Of a DNA stretch of 64,000 nucleotides, positions 58,713-64,000 are shown piece by piece (the stretch's first letter is position 1; each line of letters begins with the position of its first letter). The translations under genes and the position numbers were made by a program. Below the pieces are notes generated by a model that saw nothing but the letters and a program-made list of their open reading frames with translations, had not been told where the DNA came from and made no database searches. The stretch spans positions 62,001 through 126,000 of the forward strand of contig NZ_CP155449.1 of the NCBI RefSeq assembly GCF_040518285.1. The letters run 5' to 3'. Origin of the DNA: Knoellia sp. S7-12 (GTDB lineage: Bacteria > Actinomycetota > Actinomycetes > Actinomycetales > Dermatophilaceae).

Positions 58713-59804
58713 GTGATCCGCACCATTCTTGTCGCAACCACAGCAGTCCTTGCGATCGCATCATGTGGAAGCGGCGGCGCTGGGTCGTCTGGGAATGCGA
58801 CAAGTTCGGCCACGGCTTCCGCTCCCAAAGCGAGCGCACCGAAGGACCTTGGAACTGTCGTCAAGAGCGGCTTTGGTCAGAGTGATGAGTACGTCTGGGT
58901 GACGGCCGTCGTCCACAACAATTCGACCTATGTCGGGCAGACGGTCACCGTCAACTTCAACGTCCTCGACGCTGCGGGAAAATTGCTGAAGTCTGGCTCG
59001 CAGGTCGAGTCATTCACGCAGCCTTCGGCTGACCACATTGTCGGTACTCAGGTGGATCTGGCTCCGGGGGAGAAGGCCGCGAAGGTCGAGGCAACGCTGG
59101 ATGTCGAGGCCGCTGGTGCCTTCAGTGACAAGCCCTTTCCCAAGCTGCCGGTCTCGAAGGTCGCCATTTCGAAGTCCGAGTACGGCGGACAGGAGGCGAG
59201 CTTTGAACTCAGCAATCCCACTGACCAGCCTCTCAAGGACGTCCGGCTGGCCATCGCCTGTTCCGACGCCGCTGGGAACATCGTCGGCGGCGGCTCGGAG
59301 TTCCCGGAGCTCGTTCCGGCGGCAGGCAAGATCAAGATCGATGCAAGTGTGATGACTTCGGGCACGCCCGTCGAATGTGCGGTCTACACCGGCTCGTTGG
59401 GCCTGAATGCAGATGACGCATCGTCGGCGACCGCTCCCGCGGCCCCGACTGGAACGGCCGAGGCGGCCTTCAAGGTGTGGGTCGACCTCTTCGAGAAGAA
59501 GGACTGGAAGGCTCAGTACGCCACGCTGGTCAGCGCCCAACGTGGCGTGATCTCGGAGAAGCAATACCTGGACTGCCGCAAAAGCGAGCAGGTCCCGGAT
59601 CTGAAGTGGTCGAAGGTGCTCAGCGTCACCGACGCCGGAACGATCACTATCCCTGGGACCAAGGCGAAATTGCCGGCAACGAAGGTTTCGGCCCATGTGA
59701 CAACATCGGGGATGAACGTTCCGGTGGATGCGCACATGCTCGTGGAAGACGGTGCATGGAAGTGGTCGATGACGCAGGAAAACGTCGACGGCTGCCGCTC
59801 CTGA
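58713..59804 (+). CDS. Secreted lipoprotein, function unknown
   Basis: A 363-residue lipoprotein from GTG 58713: signal IRTILVATTAVLAIASC with lipobox IASC. The linker is Ser/Ala/Thr-rich. Two beta-rich domains follow. The first has VWVTAVVHNNSTYVGQTVTV like FxLYD/extracellular immunoglobulin-like repeats, the second has AEAAFKVWVDLFEKKDWKAQ like NTF2-like or DUF4878 stress proteins. It is exported and anchored at the cell surface. No partner in the neighbourhood. Confidence 0.8.
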   Translation: MIRTILVATTAVLAIASCGSGGAGSSGNATSSATASAPKASAPKDLGTVVKSGFGQSDEYVWVTAVVHNNSTYVGQTVTVNFNVLDAAGKLLKSGSQVESFTQPSADHIVGTQVDLAPGEKAAKVEATLDVEAAGAFSDKPFPKLPVSKVAISKSEYGGQEASFELSNPTDQPLKDVRLAIACSDAAGNIVGGGSEFPELVPAAGKIKIDASVMTSGTPVECAVYTGSLGLNADDASSATAPAAPTGTAEAAFKVWVDLFEKKDWKAQYATLVSAQRGVISEKQYLDCRKSEQVPDLKWSKVLSVTDAGTITIPGTKAKLPATKVSAHVTTSGMNVPVDAHMLVEDGAWKWSMTQENVDGCRS

Positions 59805-59816
59805 CGGATATCCACC

Positions 59817-59845
59817 GTCTTTGCCTCATGCGGTGAGGCAAAGAC
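59817..59845. terminator. 12-bp hairpin after the lipoprotein gene
   Basis: GTCTTTGCCTCA and its exact inverse flank a 5-nt loop, starting 12 bp after the lipoprotein stop. The NAT gene begins 46 bp later. Confidence 0.75.
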
Positions 59846-59891
59846 ACTCCCTTTCGAGGCACGCCGTGAGGTGGCGTGATCGGATGGGCAG

Positions 59892-60767
59892 GTGACCGAC
59901 GCACCGCCCGCTGACCCGTGGCTCACCGACGCCCTCGACCTCGACGCCTACCTCGCCCGCATTGGCGTGGGCCGGGAGGCGCCCAGCCGTGAGGCCCTCG
60001 CCCGACTCCAGAGCGCGCACGTGCGCACCTTCACCTTCGACAACATCGACGTCCTCCTCGGCACCCATCCCGGCGTGAGCCTGCCGGCGATCCAGGAGAA
60101 GTTCGTCGTCCGGGGCCGCGGTGGTTACTGCTTCGAGCACGCCTCACTGTTCGCGGCCGTTCTCCACAACCTGGGGTATGCCGTGACGCGTCACCTTGGC
60201 CGCGTGGGCGACCCGGAGCTCGCCCCACGCACCCACCTCACGGTCATGGTCGACCTCGACGGCGAGCGGCTGCTCTGCGACCCGGGCTTCGGTCGGTCCC
60301 CGCTCGCCCCGATCCCGTGGGTCGACGGCGCCGACGTGACAACGGAAGGCTGGCGACACGGCATACGCAAGGTTTCCGACGGAACTGGTGACGCGTGGGA
60401 AGTGTTGCAGCACAACGGAGCTGAGTGGGAGCTCATGCACACCATCGACTCGTTGCCGGTGCGGCCGGTGGACGTGGCGATGGGTCACCACTGGACGAGC
60501 ACCCAGCCGGCGAGCCACTTCATGACGTCGCTGATGTGCGTCAGTCACGGCACCGACTCGGACGGCACCGCCCTCATCGTGGCCCTGACCGAGAAGGCCG
60601 TGACCATCCGACGCCCGGGACAGCCGACCGAGCATCGGTCCATCACACCCGATGACTACGAGTCCCTGCCGGAGCTCATCGACAGCCTCGGGGCGAACCT
60701 CACCGCGCAGGAGTTGCTGGCGCTCGTTGACGTCGTGCGGCGCCTGCGATCGAAGAACCCGTCATGA
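59892..60767 (+). CDS. nat: Arylamine N-acetyltransferase
   Basis: A 291-residue NAT. The catalytic triad is complete: Cys80 in RGRGGYCFEHASLF, His in APRTHLTVMV and Asp in LLCDPGFGRSPL. The start (GTG 59892) gives the usual MTDAPPADPWLTDALDLDAY beginning with the YLARIG motif. It transfers acetyl groups from acetyl-CoA to aryl amines and hydrazines; the physiological substrate in actinobacteria is uncertain. Confidence 0.94.
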   Translation: MTDAPPADPWLTDALDLDAYLARIGVGREAPSREALARLQSAHVRTFTFDNIDVLLGTHPGVSLPAIQEKFVVRGRGGYCFEHASLFAAVLHNLGYAVTRHLGRVGDPELAPRTHLTVMVDLDGERLLCDPGFGRSPLAPIPWVDGADVTTEGWRHGIRKVSDGTGDAWEVLQHNGAEWELMHTIDSLPVRPVDVAMGHHWTSTQPASHFMTSLMCVSHGTDSDGTALIVALTEKAVTIRRPGQPTEHRSITPDDYESLPELIDSLGANLTAQELLALVDVVRRLRSKNPS

Positions 60768-60905
60768 CTTCGGTGCAGTTGCGCAGCTTCGGCGTCATCG
60801 CGAAACCAGGCCGCTCTCCGGGCGCTCAGGTCCACTTCGAGAACCGTGGACTGAGATCAGCCGGATGGCTCGATCATCGTGGGCTCCACGAAGCAGACTG
60901 TCCGC

Positions 60906-61835
60906 ATGAGCAAGCTGTCCGTGGGATTCGTCGGGCTCGGAGTGATGGGTCAGCCCATCGCGCTGAATCTGGTGCGAGCGGGTCAGCCACTGCTCGTCTG
61001 GAACCGGACGGCTGACCGGACCCGAGCACTGGCCAACGAAGGCGCCCGGGTGGCCGAGACCTCGGCAGAGGTCTTTGCGCGTTCGTCAGTAGTCATCCTG
61101 ATGCTTGCCAACGCTGAGGCCGTTGACGAGGTCCTTGGGCGCGGAGACCCGGTATTCGGGGTGCGGGTCGCGAACCGTCTCATCGTCTCGATGGGGACGA
61201 CGTCACCGGCGTACTCCGCGGGACTCGAAGCCGACATCCGCGCGCATGGTGGACGCTACGTCGAGGCGCCGGTGTCAGGGTCGCGAACCACCGCCGAAGC
61301 CGGTCAACTGGTGGGAATGCTCGCGGGAGAAGCCGAGGGGGTCCAGGTCGCCCAACCGCTCCTGCAGTCACTGTGCCGCGACGTGGCGGTGTGCGGGCCC
61401 GTTCCACACGCGTTGCTCATGAAGCTTGCCGTCAACACGTTCCTGATCACGCAGGTCACTGGGCTCGCGGAGTCGTTCCACCTCGCCAAGCAACAGGGGC
61501 TTGATCTCGAACAGCTGGTGCGCGTGTTGGACGCCGGCCCCATGGCCAGCACCACGATGCGGCTGAAGGCGTCGATGATGCTCGCGGACGACTTCCCGGT
61601 GCAGGCGTCCATCAAGGACGTGTCGATGAACACGCGGCTGATCACCGAGGCGGCCGACGAGTCGGGGATCCAGGTCCCGCTCATGGACGCGTGCCACGCG
61701 CTTTTCACCGAGGCGTCCGCGCTCGGACTGGGAGCGGAGGACATGGCGGTGGTCCTCAAGGCGCTCGAGGCCCGCGAGGCCCGCGAGGCCCGCGAGGCCC
61801 GAGCAAGCGGACCGGTCAGCGACCCTCAGCAATGA
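60906..61835 (+). CDS. 6-phosphogluconate/3-hydroxyisobutyrate dehydrogenase-like reductase
   Basis: A 309-residue beta-hydroxyacid dehydrogenase. It has the NADP motif VGFVGLGVMGQPIALNLVRA, the substrate motif YVEAPVSGSRTTAEAGQLVG and the catalytic Lys region LLMKLAVNTFLITQ. It lacks operon partners. The C-terminal end is an EARE tandem repeat and its last 20 bp overlap the end of the convergent cholesterol-oxidase-type gene, which is unusual. Substrate unknown. Confidence 0.9.
   Translation: MSKLSVGFVGLGVMGQPIALNLVRAGQPLLVWNRTADRTRALANEGARVAETSAEVFARSSVVILMLANAEAVDEVLGRGDPVFGVRVANRLIVSMGTTSPAYSAGLEADIRAHGGRYVEAPVSGSRTTAEAGQLVGMLAGEAEGVQVAQPLLQSLCRDVAVCGPVPHALLMKLAVNTFLITQVTGLAESFHLAKQQGLDLEQLVRVLDAGPMASTTMRLKASMMLADDFPVQASIKDVSMNTRLITEAADESGIQVPLMDACHALFTEASALGLGAEDMAVVLKALEAREAREAREARASGPVSDPQQ
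61768..61802. repeat. 9-bp tandem repeat (GAGGCCCGC) in a gene end
   Basis: Four copies of GAGGCCCGC, the last imperfect, encode the EAREAREAREAR tail of the 6PGDH-like protein. It is prone to length change without frame loss because the unit is three codons. Confidence 0.85.
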
Positions 61836-63480
61836 TCCGGGCGATGTTGCGCTCGGCCAGCGCCACGATGGTCAGGGTCGGGTTCGCCGTGGCCGTGCTG
61901 CCCGGGATGGCCGCAGCGTCGAGGACATAGAGACCTTCATAGCCCTTGACCCGGCCGTAGCCATCGGTCGTCTGGCCGAGCACGGCGCCACCGAGCGGGT
62001 GGGCGGTGAACTGGGTCTGGACGTCGGGGATGCCCAGGAGTGGGAAGCCCGTCCCGACACCGTTGGCCTCGGCGAGTGTGTCGTGGACGCGCCGCATCGC
62101 CTTCTCGGCCTCCAGGTTGCCGTCGACGTGGAAGTCGAGGAGGACGTCATCCTTGGTCGAGTCGTAGCGGAACGTGCCACGGTTCGGGTCCATGACCATG
62201 CCGAGCGAGGGCAGGGTCGCGGCATTGAGCTGGAGGCCGAGGCTGTACCAGTTCTCCAGGCGCGTGGGCAGTCCATCGTTGTCGTCGAGGAGCGAGCTCG
62301 CCGACGGTGACCCCTGGACGAGCCCGGCCGACAGCGCGGGGGACCGCACCAGGCCGCCGTCCCCGTTCGTGCCCCACCCCTCGCCGACACTGTCGTCGAG
62401 TCGGGGGAGCGTGCCCTCGGCCTGCGCGCGCACGAGAAGCTCCGAGGTCCCGACCGATCCTGCTCCCAGGACGAGCCGGGCGCAGGTCACGGTCCGGCGG
62501 CGGACGGTGTCGCCCGCGGCGGTGACGACGCGGACCTCGACGGTGTATCTGCCGGCAGCATTGCGGCCGATGCGCTCCACGACGTGACCGTGATGGATGC
62601 GGACCTTGCCGGTGGCTTCGGCCTGCGGAAGGTAGTTGAGGGTCAGGTCGAACTTGGCGCCGTTGGCGTTGCCGTAGTTGCTCTCCCCGATGACTGCCGA
62701 CTTGCGGCTGCGGCCCTGGATCTCGGCACGGACGACGTCCCAGTCCCAGATGCCGTCGAGGCGCTCGGTGGCATAGCCAGCGACACGTGCGTGCTCGTCC
62801 CAGACTCGGGAGTGCCCGAACGGGCTGCTGCGATAGATGTCTGCTGGCATGGGCGACGCCTTGAGCATCTGCCGCGCCTTCGGATACCACTCTTTGTGCA
62901 TCTCGGGTTGGGAGACGGTGGACCCGAAGACGTGCTCGAAGTATTGCTTCGGCGGCTCGAGCAGCACACCGGTGAAGACGATCGACCCACCGCCGACGCA
63001 CGCGCCTCGCCACACCCGGATGTTGTCGTAGTGGACGTCGTCGAAGACCCCGCCGAAGTTGTCGGACGGGACCGGGATGCCCGTGACGCCGGTGAAGCTG
63101 CGTTGGTGCCAGAACGCTCGACCATCGGGCACCGTGTCGCCAGCGTGGATGCGGCGCCACGGGTCCCGCGGCCAACGCGACCCGCGTTCGAGCATGGAGA
63201 CCTGGGCGCCGGCCTGACCCAACCGCAGGGCAGCGACCGCCGCGCCGAAGCCGCTGCCGATGACGAGCACCTCGGAGTGGCTGGGCACGTCAGGGGCAGC
63301 CCGGAAGAGCTCGGGGACCGCCGTCCTGTGGAGCAGATGCGAGGCCCGGTCGAGGAGATTCACCCTGGCTGAGCCGTCCGGCAAAGGGTTGGCATGAGCC
63401 GGCTGCGGCAGCGCCGTCAGGGCTCCAATGCTGGCTGCGCCAGCGAGCAAAGTGCGACGGGGAACGTGTGTGCCAGGCAT
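61816..63480 (-). CDS. GMC oxidoreductase, cholesterol-oxidase-like, Tat-exported
   Basis: A 554-residue flavoprotein. The N-terminus is a Tat signal (PRRTLLAGAASIGALTALPQ). The FAD motif is VLVIGSGFGAAVAALRLGQA, and the class I cholesterol-oxidase landmarks GACVGGGSIVFTGVLLEPPK, WGTNGDGGLVRS and the late active-site His in FTAHPLGGAVLG are present. Exported cholesterol oxidases oxidise sterols to 4-en-3-ones with H2O2. The gene is convergent and overlapping with the 6PGDH-like gene. True sterol specificity is likely but not certain. Confidence 0.9.
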   Translation of the reverse strand: MPGTHVPRRTLLAGAASIGALTALPQPAHANPLPDGSARVNLLDRASHLLHRTAVPELFRAAPDVPSHSEVLVIGSGFGAAVAALRLGQAGAQVSMLERGSRWPRDPWRRIHAGDTVPDGRAFWHQRSFTGVTGIPVPSDNFGGVFDDVHYDNIRVWRGACVGGGSIVFTGVLLEPPKQYFEHVFGSTVSQPEMHKEWYPKARQMLKASPMPADIYRSSPFGHSRVWDEHARVAGYATERLDGIWDWDVVRAEIQGRSRKSAVIGESNYGNANGAKFDLTLNYLPQAEATGKVRIHHGHVVERIGRNAAGRYTVEVRVVTAAGDTVRRRTVTCARLVLGAGSVGTSELLVRAQAEGTLPRLDDSVGEGWGTNGDGGLVRSPALSAGLVQGSPSASSLLDDNDGLPTRLENWYSLGLQLNAATLPSLGMVMDPNRGTFRYDSTKDDVLLDFHVDGNLEAEKAMRRVHDTLAEANGVGTGFPLLGIPDVQTQFTAHPLGGAVLGQTTDGYGRVKGYEGLYVLDAAAIPGSTATANPTLTIVALAERNIARIIAEGR

Positions 63481-63612
63481 GCTCGGACCTCTCTGTCCGT
63501 TCCGTGGTTCGGGGATTCTGCGAGGTTACTGGCCGACAAGCTCGCTGGCCACCACGATGAGACGGCCACCACGAAGAGAGAGGGGCACGACGAGGAGACC
63601 GGAACCACAGCG

Positions 63613-63641
63613 CTCCCCTCAGCCAACATGGCTGAGGGGAG
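63613..63641. terminator. 13-bp hairpin in the gap before the right-edge gene
   Basis: CTCCCCTCAGCCA (63613-63625) pairs perfectly with TGGCTGAGGGGAG (63629-63641), 3-nt loop. It lies between the right-edge gene (ending 63675) and the cholesterol-oxidase-type gene start, on the correct side to end the former. A single CGGCATAC octamer follows at 63646. Confidence 0.75.
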
Positions 63642-63674
63642 CACGCGGCATACGCGGCGTAGTGGTTTCGGTGA

Positions 63675-64000
63675 CTAGCTGCTCAGGGAAGCCGCGTTCA
63701 CGGGGTACGGGTAGGTCTCTTCGCGATCCTGGAAGGCGAGGATCGCCGGGTTGCGGATCTCGCCGTCCTGGATCTCGACGGCCCGCTCGATCGTCGTCTC
63801 CTTGGCCCACGCGTCAGGACCGGACAGGACCGTGCGCAGGTGCGGCAGCAACGCTTCGCTGTTGACCCACGTCGCCGAGTTCCAGAGATAGGACGGCGTG
63901 TGGTCGACGGCGTAGTAGGTCATGTTGTTGCCGACGGTGAAGGTCGGGTCCTCGAAGCTCGTCGGGCGCGCCCAGCTGAAGCCCATGCCCTCATCGCACG
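63675..64000 (-). CDS. N5-(carboxyethyl)ornithine synthase-like protein, 3' end only
   Basis: The last about 108 codons of a gene continuing past the right edge (no start visible). MTYYAVDHTPSYLWNSATWV and EALLPHLRTVLSGPDAWAKE, and then VEIQDGEIRNPAILAFQDRE, match the C-terminal part of carboxyethylornithine synthases, a branch of the alanine dehydrogenase/PNT family. The assignment is from this tail only. Confidence 0.65.
   Translation of the reverse strand, partial: CDEGMGFSWARPTSFEDPTFTVGNNMTYYAVDHTPSYLWNSATWVNSEALLPHLRTVLSGPDAWAKETTIERAVEIQDGEIRNPAILAFQDREETYPYPVNAASLSS

Noticed and set aside
60764..60905. Plus-strand ORF between nat and the 6PGDH-like gene
   Set aside because: Short, starts at the nat stop, and overlaps the downstream gene in another frame with no protein-like pattern beyond chance.

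Overview
The window is high-G+C actinobacterial chromosome, very probably an Intrasporangiaceae-type Micrococcales (Janibacter, Phycicoccus or Knoellia-like). This rests on G+C-rich codon use, frequent GTG starts, dense ATGA/GTGA gene overlaps, a WhiB7-like regulator, a CatR/FurA-katG pair and the GlnX-GlnH-PknG set. No rRNA, CRISPR array or complete insertion sequence was found.

Layout. 0-2.3 kb: the end of a 5-oxoprolinase gene (pxpA), an NRAMP-type transporter and a divergent FadR-type regulator that share two tandem operators. 2.4-6.5 kb: tRNA-Leu(CAG), a DUF6544 two-gene operon, a decayed SRPBCC gene, and a compositionally foreign pair made of a helix-turn-helix protein and a nucleotidyltransferase (toxin-antitoxin-like). 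6.6-16.3 kb: ordinary single genes (SDR, DHFR-like, MmcQ, DUF3253, 2H phosphoesterase, APH-like kinase, AraC), a YtrA-type regulator with an ABC transporter, and a TetR/F420-reductase-like divergent pair. 16.6-29.8 kb: an eleven-gene, mostly translationally coupled operon: LemA, TelA, unknown, AAA+ ATPase, GlnX, GlnH, unknown helical protein, PknG kinase, PP2C phosphatase, VWA protein, FHA protein. It looks like a complete sensor-kinase-phosphatase-reader module. 30.0-41.2 kb: a more A+T-rich defence island with McrB/McrC, an unknown McrB neighbour, and a methyltransferase-helicase-GIY-YIG-like nuclease cassette. It is flanked by broken gene ends. 41.8-51.6 kb: DUF6345 and partner, hydrolase, cupin, AlkA-like glycosylase, WhiB7-like gene with an upstream small ORF, and a four-gene ESX/WXG-like locus. 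51.6-52.1 kb: a cluster of DnaA-box-like sequences and a strongly structured leader ahead of furA-katG. 55-64 kb: topoisomerase IB, M50 peptidase, SRPBCC-ArsR pair, lipoprotein, arylamine N-acetyltransferase, 6PGDH-like reductase, cholesterol-oxidase-type GMC enzyme and the end of a carboxyethylornithine-synthase-like gene.

The most unexpected global signal is the octamer GTATGCCG/CGGCATAC. I counted 47 copies by eye, about equally on both strands, in genes and in both arms of intergenic hairpins. None falls in the defence island or in the toxin-antitoxin-like module. This distribution resembles that of DNA-uptake or other genome-signature sequences. The two systems most worth following are the PknG operon, with its shared zinc ribbons, and the methyltransferase-helicase-nuclease cassette.
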